Source: Conoideocrella luteorostrata
Taxonomy: Eukaryota > Ascomycota > Sordariomycetes > Hypocreales > Clavicipitaceae
Reading direction: 5' to 3'
Assembly: GCA_032433595.1 (NCBI GenBank)
Contig: JASWJB010000022.1
Location: 62,001-126,000 of the forward strand
Length of the DNA: 64,000 nucleotides
A program made the translations under genes and the position numbers. The stretch's first letter is position 1, and every line of letters begins with the position of its first letter. The notes beneath the pieces are model-generated. The model was not told where the DNA came from, ran no database searches, and saw only the letters and a list, made by a program, of their open reading frames with translations. Positions 12,984 through 24,402 of this stretch are shown one piece after another.

Positions 12984-13449
12984 ATCTACCGAGGACGCAT
13001 CTCGAAAGAGTCTGGGGTTTGGGGTTTTGCGGGTTGAGGTTTACAATAGCACCAACAAGTGGGATGACGTCTAACTGAAATCAAGCCTCAAACCGATCTA
13101 GATCCGTTACTTCGCCCTGGCGTTCGCGAATAAGCGCCTTCGAGGAACGCCGTTTAGCCCACCGAAGCCCTTGCTGACGGGGTCCACCAATTTGCATGGC
13201 AACAACTCTGTACCGAGTTGCGTGCAGCAAATAGGGCATGAACTACGGAGTAAAGATCGGAGGTCTTTTACATAGTACAGAGTCCTTTGTCCAATGTAGT
13301 CATTACAAGGTAGAGCCGCTCGCTATAAATTAAATATTTACAAGACGTGATTCACTCAATCGCACATATAGCGACCCACTCGATAACACAATAAAGAGAC
13401 AAAGACAATAAAAACAAGAAAGAGTTTGTCTTACAATGCCTGGTCATTT
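12984..13449. other. Intergenic spacer
   Basis: 466 bp between two minus-strand genes. It must hold the promoter of the zinc-cluster gene and the 3' end of the membrane-protein gene. One ACTCCGTA-type motif (TACGGAGT) lies near 13244. No coding sequence seen. Confidence 0.45.
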
Positions 13450-14506
13450 TTAAGAGCACTTAGCGGCTGCATCGGTGCGCTCACCTCCGCACCACACAAA
13501 CAGTCGTGGGAACGACTCACTCGACTGCTTCTGATACCTCTCGTTGCACCACCATCCCGTCATGCCTGCCTTCGTGGCATTTTTGCAAAATGATATGCAG
13601 CAAGATGTCAACCTCGGAAGCCAGACGTAGCTGTGAATGTCGAACTCAAAGTCTGTTCCGCCTTCTTCTGTGATGACTGTGGTGGCTGCGCCGGTATAGT
13701 TGTCCCGAGAGAAGCCTTGGAATTTAAAGCCATTGCCCGAGGACGTGGTCTGGTTGTTTAAAAAAGTTGGAGTGGCCGTTGCGGAAGACGAAGTTGTGGA
13801 TGAAGCTTGAGATGCGGTTTGAGTCGGGCTGTACCTGAATGTCAGTACGTCGCAAATGAAGGACGCGTGGAATTGGGTTTTTGCGAGGTACAGAGCCTTC
13901 TACTTACGTGACGGACGACATGGAGCTTGTCGCGGCAGCGTCAGAGTGATTATTATTATTGTTGTTGTTGGTGTTGTTTCTCGTCGCCGCCACCGCTCCG
14001 CCTACTCCTCCGCCGACTGCTGCCACTACGATGACAACCACAACCGCGAGTAGGATAAAGAACGGCCTCCGCCGCATTCCCATGATTTTTCTATCTTTTG
14101 GCGGTCCGCCCGAAGCTTCATCGGCTAGTGCTTTCTCATTTCCACCTTCAGACTTGGTCGTTGTCGCTCCCACGGTTGTCGCATCCCAAGGCACAACCAT
14201 GGTGGTGCTCACAGCTGTTTGGGGATATTGGTCGCCAGCGCTATGCTCACTTGGAACGACGACCTTGGCGCTGTCTTTGAGTTTCTCGGTAGATTCGCCC
14301 TCGTCATGCTGAGCGTAGCGCCTCTGGTACTCAGCCTCCATGTTAGTTAGGGCTACAGGGGAAGAAACCTCGACGACTTCTGGCAAGTTGTCGTCCCGTT
14401 GTGCAGAGCTGTCGTAGGTGCGACCGAATACAGAGCTGGTTGTCGATGTTGGGCTACCGTAATATTGCGACATGAGGTCGTCGTGGTCGCTGCGGGGAGA
14501 CGCCAT
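13450..14506 (-). CDS. Single-pass membrane protein with Cys-rich outer domain, function unknown
   Basis: Exons 14506-13908 and 13834-13450 join in phase to 327 residues. Residues 1-about 165 are polar and Ser/Thr/Glu-rich and begin MASPRSDHDDLMSQYYG. A strong hydrophobic segment (RRRPFFILLAVVVVIVVAAV) follows, with Arg on the N-terminal side, suggesting the N-terminus is cytoplasmic. Next comes an Asn run and a Ser/Thr-rich stalk, then a compact C-terminal domain with Trp-rich Cys pairs (SYVWLPRLTSCCISFC, TGWWCNERY, FVWCGGERT, final KCS). The Cys pattern suggests a disulphide-bonded outer domain. I recognise the architecture from uncharacterised fungal proteins but no named family. The second exon has no ATG and is easily missed. 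Confidence 0.75.
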
Positions 14507-16567
14507 GATGATTCTGAAGCAATTGAACTTGTTGTTGTCCTCCGCGATTTGGTGAACGATCAATACTGAGGGGGTTAATCGGAAAGGAAGATGTAAGGGC
14601 AGTGCTCTCTCAGTTGAATGGTTATTTACAACGATACCCTTCCATGCCTGTGACACACTCTCATATTGCAGGTGATAGCATATACCAGCCACCCTTGTGA
14701 TCTTGTAATAATGGTTGGTCCCCTCTCTTACAGTAGTCTGCGTTGTAACCCCATTTCAATTGAGTCTCATCAGCCATTTGCTAAGGCTGGCTGGCGGTGC
14801 GGATACAATTGCACCGATCAATGCAATGATATCATCTTGTTGTAGTCAATCGCGCTGCTGTGTGCCTTGCCCCTCTATCGAGCGTGTAAGACGGATGAAT
14901 TGACAACCTCCAGTTGACCGGCGCTGGTGGCTGATCGACAGTCTCGCAGCCGCATCTCATTCGTCGGCACTCCAGGGATCGGCGTCGCGTTGCATCGCGA
15001 ACAGCTGCGATTGGAGGTCCCTGTTCTTAAATCATTTGGGCTGCCAATAAGAAAAGCTTATTAGGTGCCGAGATACTTTACACCTTAGAAATTGCTGAAC
15101 TCGGTTGACTATTTAGCCGCACTGCCAGCCAACGATTCGGCTTCATTTGCTTGCCAGCTGCAGGCAGCGAGCAAGATTCTCCCAAAGATCAACCCCAAAG
15201 ATGTGAGCGCGCAATGGAACACATCCGTTCGGTATTCAGGTGGCGACATGAAGAGCTCACCGGACGGGCGGAGGCAGCCCAAGCAATTGTTGTCGTGTCA
15301 CATCTGATGAATAATAAGCACTCAACAAGAATATCTGACAATCTGCAACAGGCGGTGTTCCAGTGATTATTGACAAGCTTTGCAAGTTCTAAAACTCGAA
15401 CCCCCGAAAAAGCCAATTACAGAGTACTACAGTGGGAAAAGGAAAATGAACTTAATGTCTGATAATAATATCTAGTTAAGTTGGAGTAGAATGAGCGTTT
15501 TAAACGCAGGGTGTGGCGGGATGCATCGTACCCACATAGCGACGGTTTCTACACCTGACTCTACACATACCATTGTGAAGTCAGCATTCCTTGGGGAACA
15601 TGGATCCCTGTCTTTCAGTACTCCCGATTACAACAAGAACTGCGAACCGTTCTGAGAAGCGGTGCTGCCATTAATAGTTGCATAACGCCACTATGCAATA
15701 CGAGACCCCGGTGTATGTACAAGAGATGAAATCGTGCAGTCGCTTCCGCGTGTTGAATTGAACGATAGTGGGCTGATTAACGGGGTCACAAGCAACCGCG
15801 GCCCTCCAACCGCGATATTGAAGTTTGATCCCATTTAGGAACTCGGCCCACAGAGCAGAAGGCGTGGTGGCGCGGCCCTCGACGCCAAAGCCAGACGCCA
15901 GAGACAGGAACACCGCTCGGTTAATAGATCAGAGACATCCCATGAACAACTCATTGGGCCAAAACCACAAGTTTAAACACTTTAAACTTTTAGCCATCAA
16001 TAGTTTGCCAGCCACTTCTTAGTTGTGCCAAGCGCTACAGGCGATCTGGTGGTCACTATTTTGTTGTGTTCGGTGGTTTCTGGTCCTGTATTTCTTTTTT
16101 TTTTCACCACCACGGCCCTCCCATTCGACCAATATTAGATAGCAAAACTGAAAATGAAACCATTATAGACTATCCAGAAAGAGCAATTTGTAGGCAATGT
16201 CTGGGCATTATGAGACCATATTCGTTGAGCCGCACTGGGGTGCCAAGGATCGAGACCACGATCGTGGGTCTTGATATCTGGCTCACGGACTGAATGTGGA
16301 GTTGCAGAGATACCAGCCGCAAGCCGTGATTCTCAGAAAGCTCGGGTAGGCGCCGGCTATTGAGCCGAATCCACGCGTATTGCTGGTTGTTCAGATGGAG
16401 TTTCATGCTACTAAATGGCCAAGCTTCTACGCCGGACGGCCAATTAATGGATTCTGTCGCTGGGGTGTTGCTTGGGTAACCCTCCTGCTCTCATTATATG
16501 CATTGTGCTGGAGATTTACTCTTTTGAAACAATCAAAAAGTCCTGGATTTGAATCAGCTCCGGCAGC
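14507..16567. other. Intergenic region
   Basis: 2.06 kb. It must contain the promoters of the membrane protein (minus) and the aspartic protease (plus). Small open frames here lack motifs. Nothing else recognised. Confidence 0.45.
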
Positions 16568-19306
16568 ATGGACATACTACTTCTTCTTCTGACGATATTG
16601 CCATTCGTCGCGTCGTTCCCCGAGCTTACTCATGACGGACGCGTAATTCAGCACCCAGGACTCATCCGATACCCAATTGCGGTCTCTGAAGCACCGCCTC
16701 ATACAAAACGCTACTTTCGACGACAAGATAACGCTGATTTGACGAGCCAAAGCACGGGCTTCTTTTACACAATCGACGTGGTCATCGGAACTCCTGGGCA
16801 GAGCGTGCCCCTAGGGTTCGATACTGGATCATGGGAGTTCTGGGTGAATCCGAATTGCAGTAACACGGCAGAAAAAACAGTATGTAGGAGCTTCCCTCGA
16901 TTTACAGGGTCGACGACACTGGTGAATACGAATAGGACTGGCCAAATTACATATGGGGCTGGTTACGCCAAGTTCAACTACATGTACGATTTTGTCTCTG
17001 TCGGCAGTAAGTATTCTCCCGATAACTGCTAACGAAGCTTTACATGCAATACTAACTTGTTAATTAATAGCTGCAAGAATAAATCAACAGATATTCGGAG
17101 TTGCGTACGACACAGCAGTGGTCGCTTACGGTAATTTTGGTGTCGGACCATGGATATTAGGTTGGCGATCACCGTATCCCAGTGTTCTTGACTCCTTGGT
17201 CAATCAGAACCATATAAACAGAAAGGCATTCAGTCTGGATCTTCGACCGATTAACAACCCACGTGGGGCAGTGATCTTTGGAGGCATCGATACAAAAAAG
17301 TACACTGGACCGCTGGAAAAGAGGCCCATAATCACTGGGCCAGATGGTAGCACACGGTACGGCTATGTGCTTCTCCGCGCTTGGGAAAAATAAAGAAATA
17401 AAATAAAAATAAACTAGACTAAACTAGACTAAACTGACTGTTAAACAGGTACTGGGTATATCTAGATGGTTTGTCTGTCACTCGCGAAGACGGGTCCCAG
17501 CTACCTGTTTTCGACGAAGCGAATAGCTTAACGGTTTTACTTGACAGTGGTACTACGCTAACTCAGCTACCAACCAAGATGGTCACTGAGATTCTGAAGG
17601 CATTCCCTTCTGCGCGGCAAGATCCTGACAATAAAGGTCAATACCTGGTCGACTGTTCTGTCGCCAATTTAGCTGGAACGGTCAACTTCAGGTTTGGAAA
17701 CACCTCGATCCGAGCGCAGTACAACGACTTTATCTGGAAACAGCCACAGAATAACTTGTGCATTCTAGGAGTCTCGCCTAATGACTGTGAGTAGTATAAA
17801 TTGCGATTTGTGACGTCGGTCGGATGTAATAGACGATTTGCTTTTGGTGGGACTGACGCGCATTTAGCATTCTTTATTTTGGGCGATACCTTTTTACGAT
17901 CTGCATATGTTGTCTTCGACATGGACAATAGGAGTGTGTTTGTGGCTAACACTGCAGACTGCGGAACGAACCTCGTAGCTATTGGGAAAGGACCAGAAGC
18001 AGTTCCGTCAGTAACTGGCGCCTGTCTTGCGTCCGGCTCTTTGATGGCTGCTTCAACTCTGTCATCTGCGCAGACAACATCTGTCGCCGTAGCTGCGACA
18101 TCAGGTGCCCAGTCCCCACGAAGGAGCTCAAACTACGAGCTACCTTTCACGTCTTCGAATGCCACGCTGTCTTCGACCGCCCTGTTCAGCACTCGTACGA
18201 CTTCAGGCCTATCAACAGGCATATCTTCAACCACTCAAGTGACCTATCCGTCGGTTTCTGGCTCTTCGTCGGGCTCTGAAGCTCCCTTGGCGTCTTTGTT
18301 GGGCGCTTCATCAAGCCCGCAAACTCCCCTGAAATCTTTCTCAGACTTCAGTTCAAGTGCCCAAACAACTTTGTCGTCACTGCTGAGCGGCACCGCATCT
18401 GCCCAGACGGTTTCCACAGCACCAACGCTCGCCTCAATCGACGTGTTAACGACCAAATTAAGCCTTTCATCCGAAACCTCGCCAACTCTTGGAACTAGTA
18501 CAGCGGATACCGCCATTGCGGCGATTTCCGATACTCTTGCAGCCTTAAATGCAGTATCCTCTATAGCTATCACGTCTGCAGCTCCATCAAGGCATCTGAT
18601 GACAGCAAAGTCCTATCGGCCTCTTTCCGACGTAGTTGTCACGGAGACATACATAATCACATCGTGTGCGCCGATCATCAGCCAATGCATGGTGGGAAAG
18701 GCTACCACCAGAATCACAGCCCCAAGGTCTTCCAGGCGCTCGGATTCCGAGGTCGCTATTTCCGCAGCTTGGGTTGCGCAATCAACAACGCGTGCAGTGA
18801 ATGCTGGAACGACGGGTATCTACACACTCCCGCCTTTCATATGCGGAAAAGGAGCAACAAATTGTAGTCTTCCGGCAACAATCCCAACACCTGTGGTAAC
18901 AGTAGTGCCTATAATTACACAGGCCATACCTATTTCTGTTGAATCTTTCGTAGGTTGCGTTCAAGGACAACCCAAATCGAATACCGTTAGCTCTGCAGCT
19001 GACACGGGTCTCTTGAACACACACGCCCGGACAGTGGCTACCAAGTCGAAGGCAGCTGGTCCAGACGAATGTTTTGGTTGCGACAAGCCGGTCAAGACTT
19101 TGCCTCTGCCCATGACTGCGGCCGCTGAGCCCAGCATTATGTCAGTTGTGAATTCACACGGTGTAGTTCCCTCAGGCCCTGGAAGTTGCCACGGCTGCTC
19201 TGCGAGTGCGAACTCGAGCATTGTCGCTGCCGGTGCGGATCGGCGCTTTCAGACCGCTACTGCTGGTGTTGGCTTCATATTAATACTGTTAGCAATGGTA
19301 GTATAA
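16568..19306 (+). CDS. Pepsin-like aspartic protease, yapsin/OpsB type, predicted GPI-anchored
   Basis: Exons 16568-17006, 17071-17356, 17449-17786 and 17868-19306 join in phase to 833 residues. A signal peptide is seen (MDILLLLLTILPFVASF). Both catalytic aspartates are present: GFDTGSWEFWV near residue 85 and VLLDSGTTLTQLP near 265, with the Tyr-flap region between. The peptidase fold closes around FILGDTFLRSAYVVFD. A Ser/Thr-rich, probably heavily O-glycosylated region of about 400 residues follows, and a final hydrophobic tail (FILILLAMVV) without charged residues after it fits a GPI-attachment signal. Yapsin-type enzymes process surface proteins at basic sites. The tail is unusually long for the family. 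Intron 2 carries a short AAACTAGACT tandem repeat, and its GTACGG donor is weak, so that junction is the least certain. Confidence 0.88.
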
Positions 19307-20602
19307 CGAAGCGAGCAATATGCCAATTGATACAGTTCAAGATAGAAATAGGGTTTTTTAACGGCGGAATGAAATTTTAGTAGCATTGGAGCGTCATGGA
19401 ACATTGTATGGAATACTACGCATTGCCTAGGTACTGTATGTATGTATCCCTTACAGACTATTTGGGTAATGGGTTGTGCCATCTTTTCCAACCTGCCAGA
19501 TTGCGTTGCATACTGTTGCACTCTACCATCCAATGTCTCGAGACCTGGTGGCGGGCCGAAGCCTGCATTGAAATAGCGGCGACGGATGCAGGTAATGAGT
19601 TCAGCTTCACTACGGAGTACCTGGATAAGTACTTCGTAAGTACAACAGGATTAGACCAGAAACTGTTCCGGCGTAGCGCCATGTTATTCGTGTGATGTTG
19701 AGTTTGCTACAGCAAAGCAAAACCTCCACAGAGCCCCTCCATACGTACTCCCTAAACCGTTTCGCTTCACCGCCGCTTGGCCTAGCCTGCCCTGGCCGCG
19801 TGATGTCGCGGCAAAGGGATATTGTAATGCAAACCGCGTGGCCGGGATCGAATGGCCGCGCTGTAGCAATAATGCAAAGATGCATAAGTCAGCAATGCCA
19901 ATGTGCGAAACGGTGTTCGCGGGGGCCGGAGATTGCTGGCAGGTTGCTGATGCGGCATCTGTATTGGCGGTGAAGCCTTCACTAGGCGTCCGCCGCTGGG
20001 CTCCGTAGTTTACACTAGCATTTGGTGCAGGCGAGTTTCACTGGGGCGGCTTGGGACCTACCGAGACCGGCCGTCGCGCAGACCGCCTCAACAAATGCTA
20101 CGAAGAAAAGATATCGGTGGTGAACAAGTTTGCAGCGACGACAGCTGAACGCCAATCACAGAAGAAGCGAGGCAATTCTGAAGCCGGCTTCCTTTTCCAG
20201 ATGTTGTAGGGCCGCTTTGTGTGCAACAATGGCTACTGCGTGGGATGGGGTCAGTTCTGCGTGCTCGCAGTGTGGTTCTTGTATTCTGTCAGGACTCCGT
20301 ACTTTAGGTAGTGCATCAGTACGGGGAGATGTAGCACTTGGGGCGCTGGCTCCTTTCTTTTTGTTGCTGCTTAGCGCTAGCATGGCGGCGGCTGGATGGC
20401 TGGGGCTGCAAGCGAAATGCCCACCTTAGTCATCCTTAGCTGTTGCTCGTCACACTTTCTTCCCCTCTTATTATTGTTACTGCTGCTTAATTTCCCAATT
20501 CCTCTAGACTGCCCCTGAACCGATCTGCTTTCAATTCTCGCGAAACCAGCACCGTCCATCCAACAAACGCACAATCCCCTCGACCGTCCAATACCGTCCA
20601 TC
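19307..20602. other. Intergenic region upstream of beta-tubulin
   Basis: 1.3 kb. The last 150 bp before the tubulin start are pyrimidine-rich (about 20440-20520), as often seen upstream of strongly expressed fungal genes. ACTCCGTA motifs occur near 19612 and 20290. No convincing gene. Confidence 0.45.
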
Positions 20603-22381
20603 ATGCGCGAGATTGTGAGTCCGCCTCAGACGTGGAAGCTGGCAGTGAAGCCCACACCCACCCACAATGCTGACTCTGGACCGTTTCTTCGTGCCTTTCT
20701 CTAGGTGCATATTCAAGCCGGCCAATGCGTAAGGATCCCAGCTGTCACCTACCTCGAACGATCATATGTGCTGATCTTGGCAGGGTAACCAAATCGGATC
20801 TGCCTTCTGGCAGAACATCTCTGGCGAGCACGGCCTGGACAGCAATGGAGTGTAAGCCGAAGAAATAGCCTCCAACCAATGTGTACATTTCATCCAACAT
20901 CTTGTTTCTAGGTACAACGGGAAATCCGACCTTCAGCTCGACCGAATGAGTGTCTACTTCAACGAGGTGGGAGATGCTACAAGACTGCTCCTGCTCCTGC
21001 TCCTTTCTCGCAGCTTCTAACGCGTCTTGACAGACATCCAGCAAGAAGTTCGTCCCCCGAGCTGTCCTTGTTGACCTTGAGCCTGGCACTATTGATGCAG
21101 TTCGCACGGGTCCCTATGGCCAGCTTTTCCGCCCGGACAACTTTGTGTTTGGACAATCCAGCGCCGGCAACAACTGGGCCAAGGGACACTACACGGAGGG
21201 TGCCGAGCTGGTTGATGGTGTGCTTGATGTGGTCCGCCGCGAGGCCGAGGGCTGTGATTCTTTGCAGGGCTTCCAAATCACCCACTCGCTGGGTGGTGGT
21301 ACTGGTTCCGGCATGGGCACACTGCTGATTTCCAAAATTCGGGAGGGTGAGTTTGAGATCTGGTTTGAGCAACCCCCGCCCTTTTGTACAATGCTAATCA
21401 CCCTTCTTGTTTTAGAGTTCCCGGACCGCATGATGGCTACATTCAGTGTGGTCCCGTCACCAAAGGTATCTGACACTGTCGTGGAGCCGTATAACGCCAC
21501 CCTGTCTGTCCACCAGTTGGTTGAGAACTCGGATGCCACTTTCTGTATCGACAACGAGGCCCTCTACGATATCTGCATGCGTACATTGAAGCTATCGAAC
21601 CCGTCGTATGGTGACCTCAACCATCTCGTCTCCGCTGTCATGTCTGGTGTTTCAACTTCCCTCCGCTTCCCTGGACAGTTGAACTCGGATTTGCGAAAGA
21701 TGTCTGTGAACATGGTAAGCTCCACCAACACTGGTCGTTTTTCGTCCTTGGCCGAGTGCTGGAGTAAACAAGCTGACTGTTGTTATCCAGGTTCCCTTCC
21801 CGCGTCTACACTTCTTCATGGTTGGGTTTGCCCCCCTGACTAGCCGTGGCGCGCACTCCTTCCGTGCTGTCACCGTTCCCGAGCTTACTCAACAACTATT
21901 CGACCCGAAGAACATGATGGCTGGCTCGGATTTCCGTAATGGCCGATACCTGACCTGTGCAGCCATCTTCCGCGGCAAGGTCTCTATGAAGGAGGTGGAA
22001 GACCAAATGCGTAACCTCCAGGGAAAGAACTCAGCATACTTTGTGGAATGGATTCCCAATAACATTCAGACGTCGTCATGCTCTGTGCCGCCACAGGGCT
22101 TGAAGCTGTCTTCTACCTTCATCGGCAACTCGACCGCAATCCAGGAGATCTTCAAGCGTGTAGGCGAGCAGTTTATTGCCATGTTTCGCCGCAAGGCCTT
22201 TTTGCATTGGTACACCGGAGAAGGAATGGATGAGATGGAGTTTACGGAAGCTGAGTCGAACATGAATGACTTGGTATCAGAGTACCAGCAGTACCAGAAC
22301 GCGTCCGCAGATGATGATGATGATGCATACCAGGAGGAGGAATACGAGGAAGAGGTTGGCCTCGAAGAGCCACAGATTTAG
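20603..22381 (+). CDS. tubC: Beta-tubulin (tubC-like paralogue)
   Basis: Seven exons (20603-20614, 20705-20728, 20784-20851, 20912-20966, 21034-21346, 21416-21714, 21791-22381) join in phase to 453 residues. The N-terminal MREI autoregulatory tetrapeptide, QAGQCGNQIG, the GTP-binding [10 protein letters not shown] (140-149) and the acidic C-terminal tail identify beta-tubulin. It polymerises with alpha-tubulin into microtubules. Several positions differ from the highly conserved main beta-tubulin (for example [10 protein letters not shown] and [10 protein letters not shown]), and the tail is divergent, so this is probably the second, divergent paralogue known in Aspergillus as tubC, which is linked to conidiation; the symbol is an inference. 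By direct count residue 198 is Ala (SDATF) instead of the usual Glu, while His6, Tyr50, Phe167 and Phe200 are standard. Confidence 0.95.
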
Positions 22382-22727
22382 TATGCCAGAGGGTTACGGA
22401 TCATGATCCCCACCTCAGGCAGTAACTTGCAGCCTGCACTGGGCGGCCCCTAGATAGGGTTAGCTGTGCTATGCCGTTTTATTCTCCGGTTCTGCTATAT
22501 ATTTCTAGCCACAATTTTAAGCTGTTACGTGACCGTTGGTGGTCATTTTGCAAAGAACATTTGGTGCACAACTCCAGGAACCTTGAATGGGCTGTTGGTA
22601 TCTTATCTTATTTCCTGCGTGCTTGTATGTGAAAAATAAGTGAAATCGTGAAAACGAGAAGCAAAATTGAGGAGCTCGATCATGAGCGCCTACTGCTGCG
22701 ACATCCCAGGTTCATTTGTCTTAGGCA
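22382..22727. terminator. 3' region of beta-tubulin
   Basis: About 350 bp after the tubulin stop, with AT-rich stretches near 22490-22520 and 22630-22660 suitable for polyadenylation. No gene seen. Confidence 0.35.
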
Positions 22728-23487
22728 TTACACGGGTTGCTGCTGTAGCCGTTGCTCGACGAATGTTTCTTTGTACTTTTTGTTGACCCATGTCGCTATT
22801 GTATAACCTAAATTGACCACAGCAGTGCCTTCAGTAGGCTCGACATTCTCTAGCGCGCCCTTGATTTGGTTTTGGGATGCATTATCACGCAGTATGCACG
22901 GAAAATCCATGATAGTCTTATTACGTACCAATTGATAAGCTACAAGAAAGGGGCTCATGCCTCTTGTTGCTACATCATTATCGAATTAAGAAGTTTTCCT
23001 CCATGTTCAAGAATTGTGTCCTTGTCTGGTGCCTTGCTCCACTGCCTATTATGGTTGAATTCCCTTTAATGAAGTGCACAGTAGCTCGATGATCTTCCGG
23101 CAAGCTGTCAGACCATTTGATCTCGTCACACGAGAGGTTTCCACGAATTGACTGAGGTCTCTGCACAGAACCTTTCACAGAATTTATGTTGCGTTGCTGG
23201 TTGTGTGTCAAACACCGGCATACGTGAGTGGTGGGTGTGTGCTTTGGGTCGACAAAATACCTTTGATAAGGACCTTTTGTGTATCCGGCGCTCCTTTCGT
23301 GAAGGATTTGACGGTTATTAATAGCATACACTTTCTTTATCAATCGACAGCCGAACATCTGCGGAAAGGTGGCCAAGTTGGGACAGATGTCTGGCACTGT
23401 TCGGAATTTCTCGCCGTCCTCTGCTATGGCCTTTAGAAGTTTTGCGTACCAGTCTTTCCCGGCGGCAACGAGCGTCTGGAATATAGC
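22728..23487 (-). pseudogene. Unrecognised decayed gene with a frameshift
   Basis: A minus-strand frame runs from an AG acceptor-like site near 23487 (residues begin YIPD or IFQTLVAAGKDWYAKLLKA) to a stop near 22980. The next minus-strand frame, ending at 22728, continues in protein-like sequence (FDNDVATRGMSPFLVAYQL, then EGTAVVNLGYTIATWVNKKY). The two halves read as one protein broken by a one-base shift near 22985. I do not recognise the family. No 5' exons are evident upstream, where the DNA is AT-rich, so the 5' part is probably lost. Alternatively it is a living gene with an unrecognised short intron, but no good GT-AG pair is seen at the break. Confidence 0.4.
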
Positions 23488-23727
23488 TGGGTTTTTTGTT
23501 CAGACGTCTATTCTGAAGAATTCTAGCAAATAGTCACAATATTCATAAATTAAAAATTAAAAATTAATTTCCAAGACGCGTAATACCAAGCAACCAGAGG
23601 AGCGGGAGACGCTCCTGCACTTTTGTGTTGCTGTTGTTGTAACTGAACTATAGCTTGAGGAAGTCACGGCACCATCGACACCCCGGTTCTGTGCTTGGCA
23701 TATCATGCCACTGCTTCCCTGGCAATA

Positions 23728-23772
23728 AAAAATAAAATAAAAATAAAAATAAAATAAAAATAAAAATAAAAC
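23728..23772. repeat. AAATAAAAATAAAAT simple repeat
   Basis: A run of AATAAA/AAATAAAAA units immediately before the oxidoreductase relic; simple AT-rich sequence without coding potential. Confidence 0.8.
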
Positions 23773-23829
23773 TATTAGCTTGCTAAATGTCGATCAGAAA
23801 TGAGAGTGAACTACGTACCATGCATTGGC

Positions 23830-24402
23830 AACGTCAAGCTGCCGTTGGACAAACTTCTTGGCATGCTGACCGTCTGTGAAGGACTGGAATGCCTTCAATA
23901 AGACGCTCGGTGGCAAGCTGATTGCCGCTGTTCCCATTGGCAGCCCATGGAACGACGGCCTTGGAGGCGTGGCATTCGACGCAGCAGAGTGCGCCAGCAT
24001 CCAGGCAAAGTGGTCAATCCCAAACCTCCACGTTGAGAACTCTCTCTCACACATTAACCCTTGTACTTACTACAGACAAACTTTTGCTCCATGCGCTAAC
24101 AGTTTTGTCCGACCTCCAAATAGTAGCCCTTGTAATCGAACTGTCTATATATCCAACATTGCTGCTCAAGAAAAGTCACCAAGTAGTTGCGTCCTGCTCT
24201 TGAAGTAATTACGCTTGACGGTGGTGCGTATCTTAATGAGGCAGATGTTAACCAGGCTAACTGGCAGGAGGTGTTCTATGACTATAAATACGCAAGGCTG
24301 CTATAGATCAAGCGTAGGTACGACACTGATAGCATATTCTGGGCCAAACGACTGTCGGTACCGAGGGGTGGGAGGTTGCTGCAGATGGGCGGCTTTGTAA
24401 AA
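23830..24402 (+). pseudogene. Remnant of FAD-linked oxidoreductase (berberine bridge enzyme-like)
   Basis: Plus-strand sequence matches the start of secreted BBE-like oxidases: a stop codon where the family has Trp in the CWPS motif, followed by DWNAFNKTLGGKLIAAVPIG, then FDAAECASIQAKW and NSSPC. About 60 bp later the frame jumps to the family's C-terminus: YLNEADVNQANWQEVFYD, KYARLL-stop-IKRRYD, IFWAKRLSV. The roughly 350-residue middle, including the FAD-binding histidine/cysteine region, is absent. So this is a truncated relic with at least two in-frame stops and an internal deletion. Such enzymes often act in secondary metabolism. It lies next to another broken gene and an AT-rich tract. 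Confidence 0.7.

Noticed and set aside
13959..14312. 117-residue plus-strand frame and others opposite the membrane-protein gene
   Set aside because: Antisense shadow of the first exon of the gene at 13450-14506; composition follows from its Asn/Ala/Val-rich codons.
21189..21554. 121-residue minus-strand frame inside beta-tubulin
   Set aside because: Lies wholly opposite tubulin exons and has no motif of its own.
22978..23397. 139-residue minus-strand frame as a complete intact gene
   Set aside because: Its apparent start is internal to a longer frame, and the protein seems to continue in another frame past its stop; treated as a decayed gene.
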